From: Apis mellifera
Taxonomy: Eukaryota; Arthropoda; Insecta; Hymenoptera; Apidae
Length of the DNA stretch: 64,000 nucleotides
Reading direction: 5' to 3'
Assembly (NCBI RefSeq): GCF_003254395.2
Contig: NC_037646.1
Coordinates: forward strand, 5,410,381-5,474,380
Of this stretch, positions 13,501 through 26,637 are shown in pieces. The position numbers were made by a program, and so were the translations under genes. Position 1 is the stretch's first letter; every line of letters begins with the position of its first letter. A model generated the notes under the pieces. It saw nothing but the letters and a program-made list of their open reading frames with translations. It had not been told where the DNA came from and made no database searches.

Positions 13501-14505
13501 CGAATTATTTACAAGGAAACCTGTGAAAGAACGATTTGATCGGGGCAAAAAGCGAAACGCGCAACGCGAGCAGAGCCAAGGAGGATCGGTGCCAAATCGG
13601 TGTCGATGCATGCCAACGGGTCTAAACCTTGTAACCGGTGTCGAATTAACGAATAATCAGCCGATAATTTGTCACTGTGAACAGGGATCCGCCCTTCCTT
13701 GGACGGATCGAGAATGAGAAATGAATATAGCGACGAGGAAGGAAGAAAGAAGGAAGGAAAAATGCGGGGACGAGGCGAGATGCGTGTAAATTCGATTATG
13801 CAACACTTGCTCGTTTCTTTCTCTTCATTTCTCCCCGTGTTATTTCTGTGCCCGTGGGTTTCACTGCCAGATGTCATGCGCTTTGACGTACCCCGTCGCG
13901 GAAAATCGCGCGCGTGCTTCTCCCCCGCACTTTTTTTTTCTTTCGAAGAAATGGATTCGTTTAAGATTGTTATATCAGCAGAACTTTGAAAATATCTATT
14001 TTTTGGATTATAAGCGAGAGAGGGAGGATTAAGAAATGAGGAAGGGTGGAAAAATATAGGAAAAGATCGGTTGAACGTGGCGAGTTGTATTTGTTGGTAA
14101 TTTCTTTTCTTTGCAAAGCAATTTTCAATCTTCGTATCGAGTTTTGAGTTAGAAAATTTGATGTTTTATTCTTCTTGTTTTTAATTCTCGGTTAAGAAAA
14201 GAATTTAGAGAGGAAACGTTTTAGATTTTGATGTGGTATTTCGAAAGAGATCTATTTTGGATTTTACACTCGAGATGTAAAATATTGGAAATAGAGTTTT
14301 GAGAATTGAAAGTTCAACGAAACTGAGCGAATTTATTAGGGATAAAAATCATGCTTTAAATTTAACGACAATAAGTATCGTTCACGTAATAGACACGTGT
14401 ATAACGATTCATCTTGATTATATCGTATATTGTGAATTACGCTTTATCCTTTCGCGATTCGCAATTGAAACTTTGAAGCTTCGAGGTATTTATACTTGTT
14501 CAAAA

Positions 14506-14534
14506 TTATTATTATTATTATTATTATTATTATT
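14506..14534. repeat. (TTA)n microsatellite
   Basis: Nine to ten TTA units. Similar AAT/TAA runs lie at 48672-48693 and 59168-59188. Confidence 0.95.
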
Positions 14535-16902
14535 TCTTTCCTTCCTTCTTTCAAAAGAATATAATCTGACGAGTAAACGGACGAATAAACTGTCTGGCAA
14601 TAATTCTCTCGTTAAAGACGAACCATAACGGCATAGAAGATTGCGTGTTTCGAGTAACAGCGAAAGACTTATAACATAGTAATATAGTTCCTTGAATCGT
14701 AAACACTCAATTCCTCTCTTCGCAAAATGCAATGTAAACGAAAATGTAATTCCTCTTTATTATATTGCGAAATGCAAATCTTGGGATTATTTAAAACGAT
14801 AATCCAAATAATGTCCCATCCAAACGACCTGGAACAATCCAGTAAATTGTTCTTCCAATTTTTATCAAAAATTTCGATATATCTCCTTGATATATTGGGG
14901 GAAGAAGTTGTCTTACAAAATATGGCGCGCAGGTGATGGAGCTTAGGCTGATCGCAATCAGCATTCGAGATGCGTCCCGTTTGTATGCCAAAATACTTTG
15001 GGATAAGAGATGAAAGATGACAAGCGGCGTTGATTCAGAAAATTCGCTAACAAATTCGTTAAAAAAATCGTGGGGAGGATTTCCATCATTTCAACAAACG
15101 AAAACTTTCTCAGAGCAAACGAGCACTTATGAAATAAATTACATTTTTCGAATTTACTTTTATAAATTAGATTTCTCAGCGGTGGTGATACGATTTTTCT
15201 TTTCGAATGATAAATTTTAGTTTGTTTCATAATTTTGTGGACGGGCTTAAAACCCGGGTTTAATTATAACTAATTCAACAAAGCAATAGGAATAGTCGAG
15301 TCATCTGTATTTTAGTACCAGACCATTATATTCCACTAAAGCATTTACGACATTGCCCAACTATCTCTCCACTCAAAGTGTCTCTTGGATATTTCATTTG
15401 AATTTTATTTTTTCACTCGTTCCTGCAACATTTTGAACGAATATTTCAAACGTGGAATATTTCTCGTTGTTAATTATTTATAGAATTTTTATTTATTTTA
15501 CGTTATTCAGATCGATGAATTATCATTTATAAATATTCTCCTTTCTTATTTTCCATTTCACAACTCGAAGAAAAACTCGAGCTCTCCTCCGTGTATCTCA
15601 TTTTATACCGTGAATAATACATCATAAATCAAAAATAATAGATACGATCTCCTGTCACCTCGTTTGAAAGGGGAAGATTTACACGAATGCAACGAGGGAA
15701 AACGACATATCCCAATCGATATATAATTTCTCTCGTGCGAAATTTCGAAAAGTCTAGGCTTTTGCTTGGCGGATCGCCCATCGACGGCCGCCCAAAAACA
15801 TGTGCAAAGCTGAGAAAGAATTGTTGACGCGATAAAAAAAAAAAATATCGTTATTTTCTATCACAACACTTCCCTGATTCATTATTTCGTAATACTCGGC
15901 TAAAAATAACCAAGAAGAGAAACATTCCTAAAACTTTATTCCTAAACAATTATACATACAACCAAAATCAATCCTGCGTTCGAAATCTCAAGTTTCGAGA
16001 AGAATAAAACTCTCTTCTTCGTGTAATTGAAGAGAATTCCTCAACGTTCCCTTTCTTTCCAAAATCAACCGCGAACGAATCGCGTGGCGCTAACGCGTTC
16101 AAAGCATCGTCCGCTGTTCATTAAACGTTGGGGGCACGAAATAGCCCCAACTATTTCACCGGTAATAGCAGCACGTCGCGCACATCCACATGGAATAATG
16201 CAAGCGCGTATTCGTCAGCCGGCAAGATTCCATCGCGGAAGGTGAATGTTAGCGCGCGCGGACGGCCATTTATCTCGTTCAGCCACGCATGCTCTCCATT
16301 TCGTCGAGAGTCGCCAGTCGCCATGTCGGGTTAACGTAACTGTAATAATAATAAACGTGCGTGCGTGAGGATAAAGGATAAAGGAAAGATGAGAAGGAAG
16401 GAAGTCTTCTTTCTTTCTTTTTTCTTTTAATAAAGAATTCGTTATCCTAAAATCCTTCCATTAAATCTCGCCTAAATATTATTCTGGATCTCCTACAACC
16501 CGCTATTCCATTCTCGAATCACGACTATATTTCAAGCTCCCCAACTTTATCCCCCGAACCGTAACTTACGAAGAATTCTCCATCGAGCGAACCTCGAGCC
16601 AGCCATCAATCACTCTCATCTCCCCACCTGCATCTTGTCTATTCCAAGAGGAAAAAGCGCGTATACGAAATTGAAACATCGATCAGTTAGAGTAAACTTT
16701 GCTTAATAATCCTTTACAAAATAATTCGAGGAATAAATTTATTATTGGTTGGAGCAACTTTAACCATCTTTCGATTAAAATGGGAAATTTTGAAAATCTG
16801 ATGCAGTGTTCGAGCGAAAGAAAACGTTTCGTGTCATTTGGCGGAGGAAAGGAACGGTTCCAAAAGGAGATTCATAGCCGCTGTGATAATTAAGCCGCGT
16901 TA

Positions 16903-16934
16903 TGATGCATCGTTTCCCGCTCGACGATGCATCA
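16903..16934. repeat. Perfect inverted repeat, 11-bp arms, 10-nt spacer
   Basis: Arms TGATGCATCGT (16903-16913) and ACGATGCATCA (16924-16934). Each arm contains ATGCAT, itself a palindrome and a homeodomain/POU-like core. Confidence 0.9.
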
Positions 16935-19900
16935 TCGCGAGCGGATGACAAACGGACGAGGATGAAACTTCTGCCCTTCTTCTGGAATTCTAGGAGAAAA
17001 TGGGAGGAAAGAAACGAGAAGTATCTGAAAGGAATCCGTGAGAAAGGGAATCTGTCGATGATAAAAGGAGATGAATTCGTAAACGAGGGAGGGATATATA
17101 ATCGGTTGTTCGTGTAAATTTTATAGTTTTATATTAAGAATGGAAATTAAAATTATTTGGGCATCGATATTTTCAGAGCAGAATTTTTTTGCAAAATTTC
17201 GTGTCGAAGCATGACTATTATTATTACGCCTCTTAGAAGTGTCTTATTTTTTTTTCTTTTTTCTTTTTTTTTGAACGTACATAATTTATTTGACACGGGT
17301 TAAAAATGATCCAGACACCGTGCCATTTGTTCAATGTTTCTACGTGTCATTCTAGATACTCTTCTTTTTAAAGGAATCTCGAATAATTTTAGAAATCTTA
17401 TTAAACGAGCCGGGCAATTTTTCTTTTTCTTATACTTTCCTCCACGATATATTAAGTAATTAGAAAGAAACTCGAGGGAAAGTGTCGTTTTAATATATGG
17501 ATTGGATTATTAACAAAAATGGTTATTAAAATGGGCCATTTAATACATCAAATATGTTTTAAAAAATAGTTATTTCGTTACTCGGTTTCCATGATATCAA
17601 TTTTCTATCCACGGTTTAATGATGGCGGGATCAAATATCAAGTACAACGACCCGTGGTGCAAGGTTATTCGAGGCCATTCAAGGTATCCGTCATGCTCTA
17701 AAAGTCGCTTCTACGTCTGACCACAAGCGGCATCGTTCTACTGTCGCGGCCTGAATTTATGATCCGTGGTTAACGATCCAGAAATTTATTTTCTCAACTC
17801 TTGACCAAACACAATTAGGCCAGTTACTATTTTTTTTTCCCTTCGAAAAATAGAATTCATATTTAAAATACGAACGTACAACACTATGAATATAAGTTTC
17901 TTCTTTTTTATTTATTAAATTTCTGCCTCGAATCGATCGGTACGATTTGCACAATTAATTTTTCACGCAAGACATTTGTTTTTTAGAAACAATCTATTCC
18001 AATCAACACACAGCTTCAATCTGAATCATCCTTTTAGAAATGTACGAAGAAATCTTTAGAATCATTTAATATTAATTCCATAACAATTGGTATCCTACTG
18101 TATTTCGTTTCATCTCATCCCCATACTTTAATTAAAAAAAAAATCGTAACCTAATCGAACGAAAAATAAATACATCGTAACCTGTTTCTCACGAGAGAAA
18201 AACTCTTCGTTATTTTTCAACATTTCATCCATTAAAAAAAAAATTATTCCTACTCAAATGTCGGACGAAAAAGAATCCTTGAATCCAACAAAAAAGTTTA
18301 TCCAAATGCCGAATTCATACATTCACTCTTCATATATATATACTTGATTCCATTTATCTCTTTGAACAAGTTTAAAAAAAAACTATTCTACTCAAGTATC
18401 GAGCAAAGGGAAAATTATAATCTCCCTTCCTCTCCTAAACTTGCCTAAAACGAAAAGGAAATTTCGCAGGAATTGCGGAAGGTAATGGAAGCCTCTCCCC
18501 TCCTCCCCTTCTCTCCTCGATCCACGTTTTTCACGAACATGTGCGAGCGCATAATTCGTCGTACGTCCTCCGCTATTTCCATCGGCGGAGCCTTCGCCGT
18601 GTGCATCGCGTTTGCTCCTATTTAAAATAAGCAACTTTACGGTGCATTCGCAGGCCTTCACTCTTGTGTCACTCTTCTATTTCCAGAGGCCTCGGCCGCG
18701 CGTCTTTTCGTCCACTCGAGAGCAAGCCGTTTGTAGTGGTAACGACCCGCGACGTTAAAGGCCTGCTGCATTCCCTTTCCCAAAGTGATCGTGGCAGCCG
18801 CCTTCTTAACATCGCGTATCTGTCTTCGTTGTTCGCGGAGAGAAAGAGAGAAGGAGGAAGAGGAAGAGGAAGGGAGGGAGAGATGTAGCGTAACAATGGC
18901 ATTATGTTGTTTGCTTATAATGCGCGTTTATATAGGGAGACTTTTGGTTGAACGAACGTCGAGTTGAACGACCTTAGGCATCGTATATGTATATCGATCG
19001 AGTTGAGAGAATTTCTTCATCGATGATCAAAACTGGTGTATTTCGTATCTATCTATTTTTGATAGGCGAAAAATTGTACGACGTGGCTTTAAGGCTTTCG
19101 TTGCGTACGTACAATGGAACGCACGAACCACCTATCCTATTAATAATAGAAATATTCTTGAAGTGGATCGAGTTATTATTAATATTGGGCCAACGATGGG
19201 ATTTGCGAGAGTAAAACGTCGTCAGTGATGTACAATAATATATTATTTGAAATCGATCATTAATCATCGCGATTTTTGACAATGAAAATAATATTTAAAC
19301 TGTTAGAACATTGTGTTATTATTTTCATTGATTATTATTCAATAAATGTGTAACAAATTTTTATTTCAGTGAAGTAAATTACTTTTGTACAATATCAAGA
19401 ACGCGTGAATTAATATCTGGATTTAATACGAATATTCATACGAATCCTGATTTCCTTCGATATCAAAGGAGTTAATATTCTTTGGCGGATAAAAAAGCTC
19501 TGTGACGAAGCGTGTATTTATCATTTCTCGGTTTCGTGAACCAAAATTAAATTTCATCACGAGTGGATCCCGTAAATATCATAATCCAAACGACGATAAC
19601 TCTCGAGAAAATGGTTATAAAATCTCGTATCGAAACAATTTGACAAACGTTCTCGATTTCCTATTGGACATTGATTAACACATTGATCGTGGAAAATTCG
19701 TGAAATTTTAAAGATTAATCGAAATTAATAAAGGAAAAAAAGATTCGATTTGGCAGGAAAATACGCAACGATGTTACGCGCAATGATAAATAAATCTGTG
19801 TCTTAAGATTTCTTGCAAAGATTCCATCTTGCGTCATCAAGATTAAGGATAAGGCTAGAATGGCACATTGCCGTGATCAAACAACAGTGTACGACTTTAA

Positions 19901-22900
19901 TTCGTTTTTGCGCAACAGGCTTGCGATTCAAACTTAATTCTGCATTCCGCAATGTGTTTCAAATTTAATAATTTACCGACGATTCATATTCAGTCGGGAT
20001 AATAATAGTCGCACGCTCTTTCTCTCTCTGTCGATGATATAACGAAAATGTAAAAATAAAAAATAAAAAAAGCTACTCCATGTTTTCATCTGTGAAGATG
20101 AAAATTATTATGAACGTTGAAAGATGAACTGAGAAAATATCGTCTAAGATATATCACGTTGAATTGAATATTAAAATGATGATTACATTTGCATATGGTG
20201 GACATTTGTATTTACAAAAATTTAAATTCTCTATTCATCCTAATATTTTAAGTTAAAATAGGAAATTAAATATGAAAAAATAAAACGAAGAGATAGAGTA
20301 CTCGTTACAAGTATTGCCGTTTGTATCTTCTTGTATAAGCACAGGCAATGGTACATAAATTGTAGCAGAATTGGAAGATTTCAAATGGCGGTACAATTAA
20401 TCCGGAATAACAGCTCGAACTGTACGTAATAAAACATATAATGTAGGATAAACAGAGAAGGATCACTTATCTCATCGACACAGCTGTGGCAAATATCCAT
20501 AAAACCGGTCTAAGACTATCCAAGAAAAACACGAGATTTGAACGGAAAAGTGAAAACCGGAATAGAAAGAAACAACCACGTGAACTTGTTATCGAACGAT
20601 TCCTTTTCTTTTTTTATTACGAATTATTAGAACGATATAAAAAGCAATGTAATATGAATCATCAAGGTTGCTCGACCTAAAGAACGTTGCTGTAACAGTT
20701 ATTTTCCAAAAGAATTATTCATTCTCGTTTCCTCTTTCTTTTTTTATTTCTGAACTTAAATTTATGCGAACGATAGATTTATCTGTCCAGTGGCTAAAAA
20801 TGAAACAACGAAGAGAAACGCATGCATCTTCTTTCTTTGAACAGAGAGTGTAAAATTTGTTGTTCCTTAATAATTATTTCTGAAGAATTTTATTCATTTT
20901 ATCATTTATTATTCATACGTATATTCTTGGAAGAATTAAATATAAATATACTCGATAAATTGGGATAAATATTGAAAAAAATTCTTTCTATGATAAATTG
21001 AAATAACTATCGATATTTGTAATAAATGACTAGTAAAGTAATATATTAAAATTTTCACATTCATCTTAATTCATCATTCCTTGCTTATATAGAGAAATGA
21101 AAAATCTGATGTTGATGAGAAATATTTCCCTGTGTAATTATTAATGATCGTAATATTGTATTAATGCCAAATAATGTAGATGACATTTGTACGGGTCGAT
21201 TATTTATTCTTCCCGATCACGACATCCTGAAAAATCGTACGTTTCACGTGTCTGACCAACAATGGCATCGTTCCACTGCTCCGTGAGTTCTGATACATCC
21301 CGATCTTTCTTTATGATTAAATTATTGCGTTAATGCATCCAACTGCATTAATTTATTTACGATGTTGTTCAAAAGTGACCTCGAGACTGGCACAAACAAA
21401 CTTCGATGATCCATAGGGTGGTTATATAATTAGTGCGCACAATGTTTCCAAACGAGCCGTAAATAATAATTCTTGCGAAAATGATCCAAATGCTGAAAAC
21501 TCGTATTTCTCATGATTCATGATGGATTTTTTTATATTTATTCTCGATTATTCTCCATATGATTATGCATACTCGTCCATTGAAAAAAGTACTCCATTCG
21601 TGGAGATAAAGTAACAACAATTTTCCGATTTTAAAATTATCCTGCATGAAACAAATATTGTGATAAAATATTAATTTTAAAGTATCTCTCGATATCTATA
21701 CATTTTTATCACGCGCCTCTTATTTTTCATCAAAACCACGGATGAAGAACGGAGAAAGAGAAAGAAAACAGACGGCGAGAGATTACTCATCGCGATTCAT
21801 TCGGGTTTTCACAGGTGTTTACCACGGTTTTCAGCCGGCCTTGGATCCTGGCAACTCTCCTGCTATAAATGGTTTGGAAGAAGAACGTCGTCTCCAAAAA
21901 CTCGGTTAAGTTAAAAGCAAATTGTGTGTTGAATCGTTCCCACCCCCCCTTAATATTTTTTTTTATTATAATAATCGTAATGACTTTGTTTCAAACCTTT
22001 TGTGGAAAGAGGCGAGTATAAAATTATGGACGGAATATAAACGGAACCGGCACGGTACGTGCAGCAAATACTTTTTTAATGAAACGTTTCCCGATGCAAA
22101 AATGAAATGTCGTTAATTAAAACTTCTCGTGGGGATGGAAATTAAATTTTTTTTTCTTTTTTTTTTCAATAAATAAACGATCGAACGATATTAAATGTCG
22201 AAAAACTTGGCGTTCGCGTTTTAAAATTCTTTCCCGGATATCGATTTTCACAGAGAATATTTATCTTATAATATTATATATCGAATGTTTTGACGATTCT
22301 TCGTCCTCGTGAAGTTAAATATAGAAAAGCAAGACTCTGTTTTCTAAATCCGACTTCAAATTCTACGATCGAAGCCTAACATTGACTTTGCTCTTGAAAA
22401 TCGGGAACGAATTTTATTTCTGCTTCGTGCTCAAAGAAAATTCCAATAACAATTGGAAATTTGTTTTAAAAACGATATCGTTTTAACAATAACATTTTCA
22501 CGATAACAAGAGAAAAAAAAAAGATATTCTCTCATTCTTTGGCCCAAGTTAAATCACCAATTTTCGAACAGTAAAACTTCAAAATTTTCCTTTCCTCTTC
22601 GAAACGAAACGAAGATCATACGTCTTTAAAAAAAAGGAAAAATTCACGTAATTCTCAACCACTCAATTAATCCTCTTTCTCTCCAACCATCTGATTTCCA
22701 CGCAACGACAATTTTACGCCTCGACTACTGTCCACCGAATCGTCAAACGAACATACATCAACGAACTCTCGAACACCTCGAGAGTTTATAGAATCTCCTT
22801 CCTCTAGAAAAGTACCATCCAAGTCGATCCATCAATTCAATGGACGACATTTTGATAAGGTTTGAACGATTTCTCGAATAATATGCGTGTATGTTATGTA

Positions 22901-23855
22901 ACGCGTGTTGAAAAGATGTAGAACTTCTCTCAAGACAAGAAGAGAAATGTTGAGGAAGGGATGCGTCGTTGCAATGTTATTTGAAATTTTCCGAGAATTA
23001 TATTAGCTGCGTTTGATGCGTTCTAATTTTAAGATTTGAACGCGGTTGAGCATCGATTCGGAAAATTTGTGAATGTTTGCAGGTTTCGAGGGTACCGTTA
23101 ATAATAAATGCCCACGTGGTGATGGAATTGTGGATGCTTTCGGTTCGATGATTTAAATAGGAACTATTTGCACGCGGAGATATTGAAGGCAAAAGCACTT
23201 CGCGGTTGAAGAATGAAAAGCTTGCTATTTTTGTGTAATTATTTTTAGAAAATTTTGTTTCTTTCTGGTTTATAACATATAAAACCGGAGGAGATATTTT
23301 TCGATCATTTTTCTGGAATTATGATTTATGGGATGTTTATCGAGCAGTTTGATCAAACTTGATTGTAATAATATTTTCTTCGATTCTTACTGGCAAGCAA
23401 TGCAAGCAATTATCGAAACTGATAATATTACGTCGGGAAAAATACGTTTTCTCTCAAACCAACGTCAAAAATATATATTTTCCACGCAGAAAATTTAACG
23501 ATCGAAATATTGAATATCTTTCCAATATTTACACTGCGAAAAAGAAAAACAATCCTCTCCAAACTTATCCAAAAGATCTAATTTCGAAACTGCACAAAAG
23601 CTCGTAGCTTTCATTTTCTGTCTTCGTAACAGCCTGGTCGACCAGAAACATACGCATACACAAGTGTAAACAGTTGGCTTACCAGTCTCCAAACTTATTC
23701 CTCGACTTAAATAAATTCTCAGCTGACCCACTCCATAACCCAATTACTACAACAACCTCCTTTCTCCTCTCCTCGATATTCTTACCAAACACCTCCATCG
23801 ATGAATTTACCATTTTCTACCTGATATCACTCTCGTTTTTTCCACATTTCCTTAC

Positions 23856-23963
23856 CTCCCTCCTGGTCGTGGTCTTAGTCGTTTTACGAGTGCTGGTCCT
23901 TGTCATGGAGCTGATAGTCTCGTGGGGCGAGTCCCAGTCCTGAAATACCTGAGTGGTCGCCAT
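23856..23963 (-). CDS. Alternative first coding exon (B), probably of the same large gene as exon A
   Basis: Thirty-six codons from ATG (context CGAGGATGG, G at +4) to a consensus donor GAG|GTAAGG with the intron starting at 23855, phase 0 as in exon A. The peptide starts MATTQVFQDWDSPHETISSM and ends in TRTSTRKTTKTTTRRE. An in-frame TGA lies at 23985-23987, nine codons upstream, so no longer start exists. The purine-rich sequence before it makes a splice acceptor unlikely, so this reads as a first exon and not an internal one. Its Thr/Arg/Lys-rich end resembles the end of exon A (R-K-T-x-[R/K]-T), and both join the next exon after a GAG codon. A GC-rich island upstream (24280-24680) could hold its promoter. 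The protein family is not recognised. Confidence 0.55.
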
Positions 23964-24700
23964 CCTCGAAATCTCCTCTTTCTTTCACAACCCAAATCTT
24001 CACTTCGTGTACAATTGGGAGGAAAGCAGTTACAACATATAATATTATAATTCCTTCACTGAATCTCACACCGGCCGGCTTCTTTCAACTGTATTTCAAA
24101 CACTGTCGATCCGAAATTGATTTAAATCGATCCGAAATTGCGACTGAAAATGCGACACTTGTCACATCACCCCGTTTCTTTTCAACTTGTCGATATTGTA
24201 CCCCGTTTGATATTATTATTTCTGGTGATGAATTATTGGATTAGAGAAGAGAGAGAGATGGAGAAGGAGATGGGAGTTGGTTAATCGATGAAGTGGAGAA
24301 GGATTTTCCTCGGGATCAGAACGATCGGTGATCGACGATCGATCGGTACTCGGGGCACGGATCGATGCCTGGGTGGACGCCCCATCCAGGAGGAGGGGCG
24401 ATTCGCTGCAAACGAAGTCGGTTTTCGCGTAAGTGGGTTCTTCGTGGTGGATGAATGCGCGATTCGAGGTGGATCACGCGCGACTGAGCTTGAGAAACAC
24501 GCCTCCGCGAGAGAGCGAACACACCGCACACGCCGCACGCCCCATCCTCAGTCTAATTCCAGAAATACGGAGAAACACGTATAATTAGGACGACGATGGC
24601 CACCACGGAGCCGTGGCCCACGGCTACGCCGCCGCACCTTCTTGCTCGAGAGAGAGCCTCGAGGATGGATCCGTGGAATGTGCAATGTCAAGGAATTGTC
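23964..24700 (-). promoter_or_regulatory. 5' UTR and promoter island of first exon B
   Basis: Upstream of exon B on the minus strand. The core 24280-24680 is clearly GC- and CpG-richer than its flanks, with open frames on both strands typical of such composition. A perfect arthropod initiator TCAGTC lies at 24487-24482 (minus), which would give a 5' leader of about 520 nt. No good downstream promoter element was found at +28. A further leader intron cannot be excluded. Confidence 0.35.
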
Positions 24701-24754
24701 GAACGAAAGTGAAAAGGATGGAGATTTGCGAAGGAATAATTTCAACGGTGATAA

Positions 24755-25590
24755 GTTTGTCCTGAATCTTTCTTTCAAATTATAGAATGGTATAAATAGC
24801 ATGTGAAATGGAAGAATTTCAAGATTGAATTTGTATAGTTTGATTCTATATTATATAATAATACATTGATTTAATTTCATTCTTTTGAATAATTCAATAT
24901 AAACTTCCAAAATTATGCCACATAAATAATAAGTTTTTTAAAGAATCTTTCTTCAAATTATGGAATATATAAATAGTATATTTTAATATATCTATGAAAT
25001 TGAAGAATTTTATTTAATTTCATCAATTAAGTATAATTTCATTCTTCTGAACAATTCAATACCAACTTCCAAAATTATAGACAATGCCACACAAATAATA
25101 AGTTTTATTTATCCTGAATCTTTCTTCAAATTATGGAATATATAAATAGTATATTTTAATAAATCTATGAAATTGAAGAATTTTATTTAATTTCATCAAT
25201 TAAGTATAATTTCACCCTTCTGAACAATTCAATACCAACTTTCAAAATTATCAAGAACCTTATATGCCACACAAATAATAAGTTTTATTTATCCTGTATC
25301 TTTCTTCAAATTGGAAATATAGATAGTACTTTAATAAATCCATTGATAATTAATAAAAGTATCTAAATATAAAATTGGAAAATTTTAATTGGGTTTATTA
25401 AATATATAGATTCTGATCATTGTTAATTCAATTGTGGATTATAAGTTGCATTAATTTCTTCAATATGGACAGCCAAATATGCAACTCCTTTTGAACAGTT
25501 CAATACCAACTTCCAAAATTATCCAAATTCTGAATCTTTCTTTAATAAATTGGAAAAACAGTATTTTGATAAATCCATCGAATAAAAATT
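24755..25590. repeat. Diverged tandem array, about five units of 170-240 bp
   Basis: Shared blocks are CTGAATCTTTCTTCAAATTA (near 24762, 24940, 25111, 25291 and a degenerate copy near 25529), GAACAATTCAATACCAACTT, and GCCACACAAATAATAAGTTT. Units two and three are closest. The array abuts the promoter island of first exon B. Confidence 0.8.
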
Positions 25591-26052
25591 GAATCTTACA
25601 ATCTAATCATTGTTAATTGTTATTATAGCTTGTTATAGGTTACATTAATTCCTCCGATATGGACAGGTTAAAATACCTCTGCAACTATTCACACGATTTA
25701 ATTTCATCGACGGGAACAATATACCTCACATTCCTCCTCGCCTTCCAAAATTATCAAAAACAGAAAACCCTGTATGCCGCGCAAATTGAACCGGCACGAG
25801 ATCCTTTCAAAAAAAAAAAAAGAAGGAAAAAGGAAAAAAAAAACCTTCATCGCCATCGCTCACACCACTTTACTTTTTTAAACGTGACCAATTACTGCAT
25901 TTTTTCCTCCACTCACAATCAACCCCCGCTCGAGCTCGAATCAATCTCTCCACCCTCCCTCCCCCCCTCCTCTTTACCCCTCCCCTCCTCTCTGTATACC
26001 GTACACGATCCATACACACGAGCAACTACGAATTTTCGATCGAAATTTATCA

Positions 26053-26637
26053 GTGCGGCGATGGTTCTCATCGGCCTCGACACGGCAGCCGAGTTTTCGC
26101 GCTTTAAGGGAGACAAAGGGCGTTGATTGCGAGCGTGGCACAAAAAACCCCGGCCACCCCTTTGAAAAACGAAACAAACAGGGGCGCAAGGAGAGGGAGA
26201 GCGTGACGCGAATCGAAGAACAAACGGGCGGGCCGGCCAGGATAAATCAAATATCGGCGTTATCCGTTCGTAAATCGGATTCCTGTGGGGCTGGTTCCTC
26301 GTCGACGAGGGGAGGGAACGAATTCGTAAGAAATCCACGATCGAAACATTCGATTTTAAGCGGCGATTATATACGCGATCGTCGTGAAAAAAAAGAGGAG
26401 TACTTTGTCGATGAAGGATCCACGCGGAGTTATGGGGACGAAGATTTATCACAAGTCGTTTTTGGGATTTTAGATTTTATATTGATTCGAATGGATAGTT
26501 GTATTTTTCATTTTTGGAAATATATCGAGTGTTATGGTTTTTTGAAGTATTTTGATGAAATTGGGATAATTGGAGATTATAAATTTGATGAAAAATTGAA
26601 TAATCACGTTCAATTATTGTTAATATTATATTGTTAA
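26053..26637 (+). CDS. Longest single open frame of the window, 194 codons; doubtful hypothetical ORF
   Basis: The frame starts at an ATG in a GC-rich island (25920-26350) and stays open for a further 60 or so codons in AT-rich DNA, which is unusual by chance. The N-terminal two thirds is basic and low in structure, with many Arg, Lys, Glu and Ser. The C-terminal part after residue 130 is hydrophobic and aromatic (for example LDFILIRMDSCIFHFWKYIE), so a membrane segment is possible. No family is recognised. A 177-codon antisense frame (26452-25919) overlaps it, which argues that composition drives much of the openness. No splice sites, UTR signals or neighbouring exons support it. Confidence 0.13.
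   Translation: MRRWFSSASTRQPSFRALRETKGVDCERGTKNPGHPFEKRNKQGRKERESVTRIEEQTGGPARINQISALSVRKSDSCGAGSSSTRGGNEFVRNPRSKHSILSGDYIRDRREKKEEYFVDEGSTRSYGDEDLSQVVFGILDFILIRMDSCIFHFWKYIECYGFLKYFDEIGIIGDYKFDEKLNNHVQLLLILYC

Larger units (their letters stand above)
8891..23855. other. Large non-coding stretch with scattered GC-richer islands
   Basis: Downstream of exon B on the minus strand, so presumably its first intron. Islands at about 9580-9900, 11220-11480, 12050-12330, 13080-13330, 13540-13920, 16070-16340 and 18520-18900 hold only short open frames without family resemblance. Contains the array at 10.1 kb and the inverted repeat at 16.9 kb. Confidence 0.5.

Noticed and set aside
23856..23939. Exon B as an internal exon with acceptor TTTCAG|GACTGG
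   Set aside because: The region before the AG is purine-rich with no polypyrimidine tract, while an in-frame ATG in good context sits 24 nt upstream of the supposed acceptor.
25659..26126. 155-codon plus-strand ORF
   Set aside because: It passes through A-runs and a proline/serine-coding CT-rich stretch; low complexity explains it.
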